NCBI GenBank assembly: GCA_025455445.1
Contig: JALOMN010000109.1
Location: 1-6,087, forward strand
Origin: Cyclobacteriaceae bacterium
GTDB taxonomy: Bacteria > Bacteroidota > Bacteroidia > Cytophagales > Cyclobacteriaceae
Direction: 5' to 3'
Length of the DNA stretch: 6,087 nt
Shown here: one piece after another, positions 1 through 5,874 of the stretch
Layout of the letters: each line of letters opens with the position of its first letter
How positions within the stretch are numbered: position 1 is the first letter of the stretch
Position numbers and translations under genes: made by a program
The notes under the pieces: generated by a model
What the model was told of the DNA's origin: nothing
The model's database searches: none
The model's input: only the letters and a program-made list of their open reading frames with translations

Positions 1-156
1 CAATGGCTTAAGTCATTTGAATATCGCGTGGATATTGGCTGGCAGATTTTTGCATTGGCGGGGGTGCTTTCCTTGCTCATCGCGTTGATTACAATTAGTT
101 ATCAAGCAATAAAAACTGCCTGGACACACCCTGCCGAGACGCTGAAATACGAGTAA
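1..156 (+). CDS. FtsX/MacB-type ABC transporter permease, C-terminal end (partial)
   Basis: Frame 1 is open from the window edge to TAA at 154-156, giving 51 residues of a gene that starts outside the window. The visible part has a short amphipathic lead (QWLKSFEYRVDIGWQIF), one hydrophobic membrane segment at about visible residues 14-33, and a short polar tail containing YQAIKTAW and HPAETLKYE. A last transmembrane helix followed by a tail like S-x-Q-x-I-K-x-A-x-x-x-P-x-x-x-L-x-x-E is typical of the C-terminus of MacB/FtsX-type permeases (PF02687) in Bacteroidota. Those proteins sit in the inner membrane and couple ATP hydrolysis to export or mechanotransmission. The substrate and the partner ATPase cannot be inferred. 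The stop codon directly abuts the stop of the convergent CHAD gene. The family call rests on the tail pattern alone. Confidence 0.72.
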   Translation, partial: QWLKSFEYRVDIGWQIFALAGVLSLLIALITISYQAIKTAWTHPAETLKYE

Positions 157-948
157 TTAAATGTCTTTTGTTTGTGATGTATTTTTTTGTCTGATAGGAG
201 GGTGCCTTTTTAAATGGCGTACCTGAGAAGTCTTTATATATTGTTTAAGTATCGGCCGGATTGCATTCACATCTTTTTTAATTTCAGTTTTTAAAATCTG
301 AATTGTTTTCAGATCATCCGCTGATTTAGTATTCAACAAGGGTAGGAGAGATTTTTTATCGTGCCAGTTACCAATCTTTTCTGCAATTTCTACCAAAGAA
401 GGTTCTGAAATTTCTTGCTTGCTGATATTCATCAGGTAGATCAGTTCTTTGATCTGCTTACGAATCTTGTGTAATTCCTCTTCTGTGTATCCTTTCTTGA
501 TTCGTTTGTTCAAGGCGGCTTTTTTTCTCTGCAGGTAAGTCTGATAAATCCAGATCTTTACCTCGCTGATTTCATTGATGATTTCTTTCTTATTCTTTTT
601 AATCGATTTTAAGAAATCTGGAATGCTCTTTTTGAACTTGCCAAATTCTCTTCCGGGTGAACGATAAAAGGGTGTGTGGATGTGAGTATATCGGGCTAAT
701 AAATCCGCATGCAATCCTGCTTCGCGAAGTTTACCGGCCAATCTGAAAATCGTGCGAAACGGAATGTAGTGCGTATGACTTTTGAAATTCTTATTGTTAA
801 ACTGGATCAGGCTTAACAACATCTTGATCTTCTTAATTTCAAGCCGGATGTCATGAAACGACTTAAATTCATTTTGCTTTGAAAAGGATCGCAGTAGCTT
901 TTCTAATCGTGTTAACCTTCTGTTGGCATATTTATCCAGACTTTTCAT
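157..948 (-). CDS. CHAD domain-containing protein
   Basis: This is a 263-residue, very lysine/arginine-rich, mostly helical protein with no signal peptide or membrane segment, so it should be cytoplasmic. It carries hallmarks of the CHAD domain (PF05235), an alpha-helical domain with two basic repeats. The first repeat has HDIRLEIKKIK at residues 32-42 and GKLREAGLHADLL at about 72-84. The second has LHKIRKQIKEL at 159-169 and GNWHDKKSLL at about 193-202. CHAD proteins are known to bind polyphosphate through these conserved basic and histidine residues and often localise to polyphosphate granules; no enzymatic activity is established for the domain. The ATG at 946-948 is preferred because the only longer start in frame is a TTG at 964-966, adding six residues, and neither has a Shine-Dalgarno sequence. 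The C-terminus (about residues 235-263) is a basic tail. The gene is divergent from the pyruvate kinase gene and convergent with the ABC permease with no gap. No CYTH domain or polyphosphate kinase is fused or visible nearby. Confidence 0.8.
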   Translation of the reverse strand: MKSLDKYANRRLTRLEKLLRSFSKQNEFKSFHDIRLEIKKIKMLLSLIQFNNKNFKSHTHYIPFRTIFRLAGKLREAGLHADLLARYTHIHTPFYRSPGREFGKFKKSIPDFLKSIKKNKKEIINEISEVKIWIYQTYLQRKKAALNKRIKKGYTEEELHKIRKQIKELIYLMNISKQEISEPSLVEIAEKIGNWHDKKSLLPLLNTKSADDLKTIQILKTEIKKDVNAIRPILKQYIKTSQVRHLKRHPPIRQKNTSQTKDI

Positions 949-985
949 AGCAAAATTCAATTTCAACTACTGGAATACTTAAGTC

Positions 986-1023
986 TGTAATTCGTCTGAA
1001 AACTTCATGTAATTCCGGCTGAA
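986..1023. repeat. Imperfect direct repeat, 22-bp period, in the divergent intergenic region
   Basis: TGTAATTC occurs at 986-993 and again at 1008-1015. Each copy is followed after 2 or 3 bases by CTGAA (996-1000 and 1019-1023). The 22-bp period is about two helical turns, which would place both copies on the same DNA face, as in tandem sites for a dimeric regulator. It lies just upstream of the CHAD gene start on the minus strand. No regulator is known for it, and chance cannot be excluded in AT-rich DNA. Confidence 0.3.
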
Positions 1024-1084
1024 TTTAATCTTTATTTTTAACTACAATTTACGGCATTTGCCTGTTTAAATTTCTTTCGCTTCT

Positions 1085-1098
1085 ATGATTTATATCAT
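1085..1098. promoter_or_regulatory. CRP/FNR-like palindrome (ATGAT-N4-ATCAT)
   Basis: The sequence shows ATGAT at 1085-1089, a TTAT spacer, and ATCAT at 1094-1098: a perfect 5-bp inverted repeat with a 4-bp spacer. It resembles the TTGAT-N4-ATCAA site of FNR/DNR-type CRP-family regulators, differing only in the outermost base pair. It lies 55 bp upstream of the pyruvate kinase ATG and just upstream of, or overlapping, the weak promoter candidate there, a position from which a regulator could act. The region is AT-rich, so a fortuitous palindrome is possible. Binding by any CRP/FNR protein is inference. Confidence 0.3.
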
Positions 1099-1128
1099 TT
1101 TATATAGCCTGAATTATCTCAATTTTTG
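1098..1128 (+). promoter_or_regulatory. Possible Bacteroidota-type promoter for the pyruvate kinase gene
   Basis: AATTTTTG at 1121-1128 matches seven of eight positions of the Bacteroidota -7 element TAnnTTTG. TTTT at 1098-1101 could serve as a weak -33 element with a 19-bp spacer. Initiation would fall a few bases downstream and leave a 5' leader of about 20 bases before the ATG at 1154. The -33 match is poor, so this is only a candidate. Confidence 0.25.
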
Positions 1129-1153
1129 GGTTATATAAATCAGATAGCGTGTT

Positions 1154-2680
1154 ATGACTATCACACGAAAAACTTCCTTACAAGAGCTCACCCAGGAAAA
1201 GGTATCGCACCAGTTAACTGACATTGTAAAGGAAATGCAGGAAGCTCAAAGAGAATTTGCATCGCAACTAAGTGAATTGCATGATAATTTTAAATTAAGT
1301 GGTGCCAACCTGATAGACTACCTGGTGCTGCGTAGCAATGAAATCCGCGAAGCGCAGGAATATCTGCATCATGTTGGATTATCGTCATTGACAAATTCTG
1401 AAAGTCATACTCAGTTTCAATTATCGAATGTGTTAAATTGGCTTAATCCTAATTCCATAAAAACAAATAATGCATCATGTAATTTTGAAGTAGCCTCTAA
1501 GTTGAGGATGATACACGCAGAGCAGTTATTAGGCGTAAATCCCATTCAGGAGAGACCGCACATCATGGTTACCTTTTCAGCTGAGTTAATGCAAGACCGC
1601 ATGCTTGTGGAAGAAATGCTTAATGAGGGCATGTCGGTTGCCCGGATTAACTGTGCACATGATAATCCGGAAGTGTGGCTTAATATGATTTCAGTTTTAA
1701 AAAAGGCAATTGCCAAAACAGGACGTAATTGTAAGGTGTATATGGATCTCGGTGGACCCAAGATTCGGATTAAAGCGATCTCAGCCAAAAGAAAAAATGA
1801 ATGTCAGATGTTGCCCGTGTGGGAAGGAAGGGAGTTAATACTAACTCGCTTAAAAGATGCTGAGAGTGATGTAAAGAAGCGCAGACGCAGAGGAGCGGAT
1901 ATGTTAATTGTTGAACCCAGTGAACTGTTAAGTATGGTGAATGTGGGTGAGCATATATTTTTCGATGATGGAAAATTTGAAGCCAAGGTAACACGCGTTG
2001 AATCCGAACTTGTTTACGTAAAAATAGTGCGCATATCAACCAAGAAGCCTTATTTAAAACCTGAGAAGGGAATGAATTTACCAGATTCAGATTTGGCAAT
2101 AGAACCGCTCACGGAAGAAGATAAGCGCAATATTCCTTTTATATGCCAGCATGCCGATTTGGTTGGTTACTCATTTGTTAATAGTCCTGGCGATGTGGAA
2201 ATGCTTCGTGCAGAGATTGCTAAATATGCAAGTCAACATAAGCCTTCCATTATTCTGAAAATAGAAAGGCTATCGGCTGTGCAGAACTTGCCTGCATTAT
2301 TAATGAATGGTATGAAAGATGAAGCACTCGGAGTGATGATAGCGCGTGGTGATTTGGCAGTAGAAATTGGATTTGAACGATTGAGTGAGATACAGGAAGA
2401 AATATTATGGATATGCGAAGCAGCGCACGTGCCCGTAATCTGGGCTACGCAAGTGTTGGAAACGCTCAATAAAACAGGTTATGCTACGCGTTCTGAAATT
2501 ACCGATGCTGCCATGGGTGTTCGTGCAGAATGTGTGATGCTGAACAAAGGAAAATATATTGTTAAGACCATTAAAACATTAGATGATATTCTCACCAGGC
2601 AGCTTGGTCACGTAAATAAAAAGAGATACATCATGCGTCCTTTAGGAATTGCGCGATCTTTTATTCAGCGTGGTTCGTAA
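1154..2680 (+). CDS. Pyruvate kinase-family protein, N-terminally extended, lacking the C-terminal regulatory domain
   Basis: This 508-residue cytoplasmic protein should convert phosphoenolpyruvate and ADP to pyruvate and ATP. The barrel and B domain (PF00224) run from about residue 135 to 480. Visible active-site elements are R164 and N166 in ARINCAH, D198 and R205 in MDLGGPKIR, K369 and E371 in LKIER, D400 in ARGDLAVE, T432 in WATQVLETL, and TRSEITD at 445-451. Residues 1-135 are an extra helical region with an NLIDYLVLRSNEIREAQ segment, a pattern I recall from a distinct subgroup of bacterial pyruvate kinases. The usual C-terminal allosteric domain is absent: the protein ends about 30 residues after the barrel. 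The canonical SGETA loop is replaced by a short NKGK (464-467). K203 replaces the Glu linked to potassium dependence in muscle enzyme, and A168 replaces a potassium-ligand serine. A KKRRRR patch lies in the B domain. The ATG at 1154 is the first plausible start. All main catalytic residues are present, so activity is likely, but a side role beside a canonical pyruvate kinase cannot be excluded. Confidence 0.85.
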   Translation: MTITRKTSLQELTQEKVSHQLTDIVKEMQEAQREFASQLSELHDNFKLSGANLIDYLVLRSNEIREAQEYLHHVGLSSLTNSESHTQFQLSNVLNWLNPNSIKTNNASCNFEVASKLRMIHAEQLLGVNPIQERPHIMVTFSAELMQDRMLVEEMLNEGMSVARINCAHDNPEVWLNMISVLKKAIAKTGRNCKVYMDLGGPKIRIKAISAKRKNECQMLPVWEGRELILTRLKDAESDVKKRRRRGADMLIVEPSELLSMVNVGEHIFFDDGKFEAKVTRVESELVYVKIVRISTKKPYLKPEKGMNLPDSDLAIEPLTEEDKRNIPFICQHADLVGYSFVNSPGDVEMLRAEIAKYASQHKPSIILKIERLSAVQNLPALLMNGMKDEALGVMIARGDLAVEIGFERLSEIQEEILWICEAAHVPVIWATQVLETLNKTGYATRSEITDAAMGVRAECVMLNKGKYIVKTIKTLDDILTRQLGHVNKKRYIMRPLGIARSFIQRGS

Positions 2681-2720
2681 CTATTTGGGTATATCGCGTA
2701 GAAGAGAGTTCCTGTTTTTA

Positions 2721-2743
2721 GTTGGTACAAGTGCCAACTTTTT
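2721..2743 (+). terminator. Probable intrinsic terminator after the pyruvate kinase gene
   Basis: GTTGGTA (2721-2727) pairs with TGCCAAC (2732-2738) around a CAAG loop, including one G-U wobble, and is followed directly by five Ts (2739-2743). It lies 40 bases past the pyruvate kinase stop, the expected place for a Rho-independent terminator. The stem is short and only moderately GC-rich, so efficiency may be modest. A competing hairpin, TGCCAA (2732-2737) with TTGGCA (2742-2747) around a CTTT loop, uses the same bases and would disrupt it. Confidence 0.45.
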
Positions 2744-2753
2744 GGCATCTTTG
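2721..2753 (+). promoter_or_regulatory. Possible Bacteroidota-type promoter for the CotH-like gene
   Basis: CATCTTTG at 2746-2753 matches seven of eight positions of the -7 consensus TAnnTTTG. GTTG at 2721-2724 matches three of four positions of the -33 TTTG, with a 21-bp spacer, which is within the reported range. If it is used, transcription would begin almost at the ATG pair at 2755/2758, giving a leaderless or nearly leaderless message. It overlaps the putative terminator of the upstream gene. This is inferred from the consensus only. Confidence 0.35.
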
Positions 2754-2754
2754 T

Positions 2755-4413
2755 ATGATGGAAAGGATACTGAGGCGAAGAAAAGTTCTGTTGAGTTACC
2801 TCGTTGTACTGCTCACTATTTTCAATGCAAATGCGCAGGTATTTAGTTCTTCCAATCTTCCGATAATTGTAATCAATACTGGCGGGCAAGCCATATCAGA
2901 CGAGCCTAAGATTATCGCTGACATGGGTATAATATTTAATGGGCCAGGCCAGCGCAATAATTTAACCGATCCCTATAATAACTATAACGGAAAAATCGGA
3001 ATCGAAATCCGGGGTTCATCTTCTCAATCCTTTCCTAAGAAACAATATGGTGTTGAGTTGAGAGATGCATTGGGCAACGGCATTGCTGCCTCATTGCTTG
3101 GTATGCCTGCCGAAGAAGACTGGGTGTTATTTGCACCGTATAATGATAAGAGTTTAATGCGCGATGTGCTTGCGTATAAATTAGGACGTGATTTAGGACG
3201 TTATGCCCCACGAACTAAATTTTGCGAGGTTGTTTTAAATGGACAATACATGGGTGTGTATGTGTTAATAGAAAAAGTTAAGCGTGACAAAAATCGTGTG
3301 GATATTGCCAGACTTGATCCGCAAGAAATTTCAGGCGATGATTTAACCGGGGGTTACATTATTAAAATTGATAAAGAGACCGGAAGCGGAAATGGTGGTT
3401 GGTTTTCTGATTTCTTACCGCCCAATCGTTCCAGTAGTCAGCGAATTTATTATCAGTATGATTATCCAAAAGCTGACAACATATCTGCGCCACAAAGGCA
3501 ATATATCCAACAGTTCATGTTCACATTTGAATCAGTGTTAAATAGTTCTACTTATAATGATCCGTTTAATGGATACTCAAAATACATTGACGTAGATTCA
3601 TTCATCGATTATTTCATTATCAATGAAGTAAGTAAAAATGTGGACGGTTATCGCCTCAGTACCTATTTGCATAAAGACAAAAACTCGAATGGTGGTAAAT
3701 TACACATGGGACCGATATGGGATTATAATCTCGGCTTCGGTAATGCAGACTATTGCACCAAGGGTGACCCAGAAGGATGGGTCACTAATTTCAATAACTT
3801 ATGCAGTCAGGACTTTTGGTTAATTCCTTTCTGGTGGGATCGGCTCTATCAGGATGCTGCCTATCGTAATAAGCTAGGGTTGCGTTGGGCTGAATTGAGA
3901 GAGAATGAATTGCAAACTTCTCGCATTCTTACATACATTGATTCGGTAGCATCAGTATTGAATGTAGAAGCTCAACAGCGCAACTTTCAACGATGGCCCG
4001 TATTGAATCGCTATGTATGGCCTAATTATTTTGTGGGACCTACTTTTGATTCTGAAATTAGTTGGTTGAAGGGTTGGGTCACGCAACGTTTGCAATGGAT
4101 GGATATACAGATGCCTAAGCCTGTCACTTCAGTGAAAGATCAGTTTTCGAATGATGGTATCATTCAGGTATACCCAAATCCGGCAAGCAGCGAAATGCAC
4201 GTATGGTATTCGATTAAGTCACCGGGTGTGGTCGCAATTGAAATTACGGATATGTTTGGTAGAAGATTAATGAATCAACAGGAGAACAGAGAGCTAGCAG
4301 GAGAGTACCAGGCTACTTTAGATGTTTCGCAGCTTCCCAATGGATTTTATTTTTATCATGTTGAAATATCCGGCCAGGTTAGTGCCACCGGCAAATTTGT
4401 GAAAACTAATTAG
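2755..4413 (+). CDS. Secreted CotH-family kinase-like protein with T9SS C-terminal sorting domain
   Basis: This 552-residue protein has three visible parts. Residues 1-27 are a Sec signal peptide: basic RILRRRK, a hydrophobic core, and cleavage predicted after NANA. Residues about 80-450 resemble the CotH domain (PF08757): IEIRGSSSQSFPKKQYGVEL (83-102), LLGMPAEEDWVLFAPYNDKSLMRD, GVYVLIEKVKRD, NVDGYRLSTYLHKD (from 295) and PIWDYNLGFGN (320-330). CotH proteins are atypical protein kinases, first known from Bacillus spore coats. D323 in the WDYN motif and D297 are the best candidates for metal or catalytic aspartates. Residues about 470-552 form a type A T9SS sorting domain (PF18962): VYPNP at 472-476, ITDMFGRRL, LPNGFYFYHV, ending GKFVKTN. 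The protein should cross the inner membrane by Sec, leave the cell by T9SS, and be released or anchored on the surface after tail removal. ATG 2755 (or 2758) is chosen over TTG 2722 because the longer form would put eleven residues before a well-formed signal peptide. The substrate is unknown; many bacterial CotH-domain proteins have no tested kinase activity. Confidence 0.88.
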   Translation: MMERILRRRKVLLSYLVVLLTIFNANAQVFSSSNLPIIVINTGGQAISDEPKIIADMGIIFNGPGQRNNLTDPYNNYNGKIGIEIRGSSSQSFPKKQYGVELRDALGNGIAASLLGMPAEEDWVLFAPYNDKSLMRDVLAYKLGRDLGRYAPRTKFCEVVLNGQYMGVYVLIEKVKRDKNRVDIARLDPQEISGDDLTGGYIIKIDKETGSGNGGWFSDFLPPNRSSSQRIYYQYDYPKADNISAPQRQYIQQFMFTFESVLNSSTYNDPFNGYSKYIDVDSFIDYFIINEVSKNVDGYRLSTYLHKDKNSNGGKLHMGPIWDYNLGFGNADYCTKGDPEGWVTNFNNLCSQDFWLIPFWWDRLYQDAAYRNKLGLRWAELRENELQTSRILTYIDSVASVLNVEAQQRNFQRWPVLNRYVWPNYFVGPTFDSEISWLKGWVTQRLQWMDIQMPKPVTSVKDQFSNDGIIQVYPNPASSEMHVWYSIKSPGVVAIEITDMFGRRLMNQQENRELAGEYQATLDVSQLPNGFYFYHVEISGQVSATGKFVKTN

Positions 4414-4479
4414 CACGAATCACCCATTTGTTCAATGGATTGTTGTTTTGCGTGACGGAACTAAAATGCCGCTCACTAA

Positions 4480-4508
4480 TTTGTTCATGTGATTTTTGGA
4501 AAATTTTG
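4480..4508 (+). promoter_or_regulatory. Possible Bacteroidota-type promoter for the oxidoreductase gene
   Basis: AAATTTTG at 4501-4508 matches seven of eight positions of TAnnTTTG. TTTG at 4480-4483 lies 17 bp upstream as a -33 candidate, at the short end of the reported spacing range. Initiation near 4515 would give a leader of roughly 20-25 bases before the ATG at 4538. The upstream gene ends 124 bp before that ATG, so an independent promoter is plausible. AT-richness makes chance matches likely. Confidence 0.3.
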
Positions 4509-4537
4509 AGCATATTAAATCCAAAATAAAAATTATC

Positions 4538-5857
4538 ATGTATCAACGCAGAGATTTTTTAAAACAGGCAGCACTCACCGGCACGGGTTTGTTGTTATCA
4601 CCGCTATTCAGCTTCAGTGGATCGCAAAATGAAAAGGTGGTATTAGGCGTGGTGGGCACAAATAGTCGTGGTTTTTACCTTGCTAAAATGTTTGCTCAAT
4701 TACCGGGCGTAGAAGTTGGGTATATCTGTGATGTAGATGAAAATGTACTTAGCCGCACCATTACTGAGATGGAAAAGCTCACCGGAAAAAAACCGAAAGG
4801 ATTTAAGGATGTTCGCAAACTACTTGAAGAAAAAGATCTGGATGCGATCGCCATTGCGGCTCCTGATCATTGGCATGCGCCAGCCACCCTTATGGCGTTG
4901 AAAGCGGGCAAGCATGTGTATGTAGAAAAACCGTGTTCTCATAATCCTGCCGAAGGTGAAATTCTGGTAGCTGCTGCTGCGAAATATAACAAGTTGGTGC
5001 AAATGGGAAATCAACGCAGGTCTTTTCCCCGGGTGGTTGAAGCAATGCAGGCATTAAAAGAAGGTGTGATTGGAAGAGTATATTTTGCGAAAGGTTGGTA
5101 TTCAAATGCACGCAGGGAAATTGGTGTTGGTAAAACTGTGCCTGTGCCTTCGCATCTTGATTATGAATTATGGCAAGGTCCCGCACCGCGCATGCCTTAT
5201 AAAGATAATCTGATTCACTATAACTGGCATTGGTTCTGGAACTGGGGCACAGGCGAAGCGTTAAACAATGGAACACATGAAATTGATGTGATGCGCTGGG
5301 GCTTAGGTGTTGAGTATCCTACGAAAGTAGTTTCAGCGGGTGGTCGGTTTGCCTTTAAAGATGATTGGGAAACCCCCGACACACAGACAATCACCTTTGA
5401 ATTTCCCAATAACACAGCCATGCTTTGGGAAGGAAGAAGCTGCAACGACTATGACGAGATGCGTAGCGGTCGTGGTGTTATTTTCTATGGTGAAAAAGGC
5501 ACGATGGTAATACCCGGTGGTGATGATTATAAAATCTATGAGTTAGGCAATAAGTTGAAGCAGGAAGTGAAGACAAACATTCAACAGGCCGATGCCACCA
5601 ACACCATGGGCATGGGTGAAAAACTCGACAGTTTGCATCTCGTGAATTTTATCAATGCAATACGCGGTACGGATAAGCTCACCGCGCCTATAACCGAAGG
5701 ACACAAGTCAACACTCTTGCCACAACTTGGTAATATTTCGTATCGAACCGGCAGAACACTTAAATGTGATCCTGCCAATGGTAAAATTGAAAATGATGCC
5801 GATGCTATGAAGTTATGGAGTCGCACATATGAAAAAGGCTGGGAGATGAAATTGTAA
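4538..5857 (+). CDS. Tat-exported Gfo/Idh/MocA family oxidoreductase
   Basis: This 439-residue NAD(P)-dependent sugar oxidoreductase begins with a twin-arginine signal (QRRDFLKQAA, R4-R5) and a hydrophobic stretch to about residue 28. The Rossmann half (PF01408) contains GVVGTNSRG at 37-45, where a GxGxxG-type dinucleotide loop is expected, ICDVDE near the end of the second strand, APDHWH (108-113) and VEKP with E130-K131-P132, the family's conserved Lys motif. The second half contains the subfamily signature WHWFWNWGTGEALNNGTHEIDVMRW from residue 230, with H247 and D250 as likely active-site residues. Tat export implies folding with cofactor in the cytoplasm, then work in the periplasm or at the membrane. 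The DUF1080 gene 17 bases downstream suggests it makes, or acts on, 3-keto-sugar substrates; the exact glycoside is unknown. The ATG at 4538 is chosen over the TTG at 4496 because it puts the twin arginines at residues 4-5, as usual for Tat substrates. The length is normal for exported members of the family. Confidence 0.9.
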   Translation: MYQRRDFLKQAALTGTGLLLSPLFSFSGSQNEKVVLGVVGTNSRGFYLAKMFAQLPGVEVGYICDVDENVLSRTITEMEKLTGKKPKGFKDVRKLLEEKDLDAIAIAAPDHWHAPATLMALKAGKHVYVEKPCSHNPAEGEILVAAAAKYNKLVQMGNQRRSFPRVVEAMQALKEGVIGRVYFAKGWYSNARREIGVGKTVPVPSHLDYELWQGPAPRMPYKDNLIHYNWHWFWNWGTGEALNNGTHEIDVMRWGLGVEYPTKVVSAGGRFAFKDDWETPDTQTITFEFPNNTAMLWEGRSCNDYDEMRSGRGVIFYGEKGTMVIPGGDDYKIYELGNKLKQEVKTNIQQADATNTMGMGEKLDSLHLVNFINAIRGTDKLTAPITEGHKSTLLPQLGNISYRTGRTLKCDPANGKIENDADAMKLWSRTYEKGWEMKL

Positions 5858-5874
5858 TGATTAGATACTGGCAT

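Noticed and set aside
198..226. Possible hairpin (GGTGCC with GGC-gt-ACC) near the end of the permease gene
   Set aside because: It needs a two-base bulge and lies inside the CHAD coding sequence, so it is not convincing as a terminator.
949..966. TTG at 964-966 as the start of the CHAD gene
   Set aside because: It adds only six residues, has no ribosome binding site, and an ATG lies 18 bases further in; TTG starts are uncommon.
1770..2099. Minus-strand reading frames inside the pyruvate kinase gene
   Set aside because: They are antisense to well-conserved catalytic coding sequence and encode no recognisable domain.
2649..2846. A 65-codon plus-strand reading frame spanning the pyruvate kinase/CotH gap
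   Set aside because: It overlaps the end of one gene and the signal peptide region of the next in another frame, and shows no recognisable motif or composition of a real protein.
4424..4438. Hairpin CCATT-TGTTC-AATGG just after the CotH-like gene as a terminator
   Set aside because: The stem is only five pairs and no uninterrupted T tract follows (ATTGTTGTTTTG), so it is too weak to call.
4890..5276. Minus-strand reading frame of 128 codons inside the oxidoreductase gene
   Set aside because: It is antisense to the conserved EKP and WGTGE motifs; its protein is low in recognisable structure, so it looks like a shadow frame.
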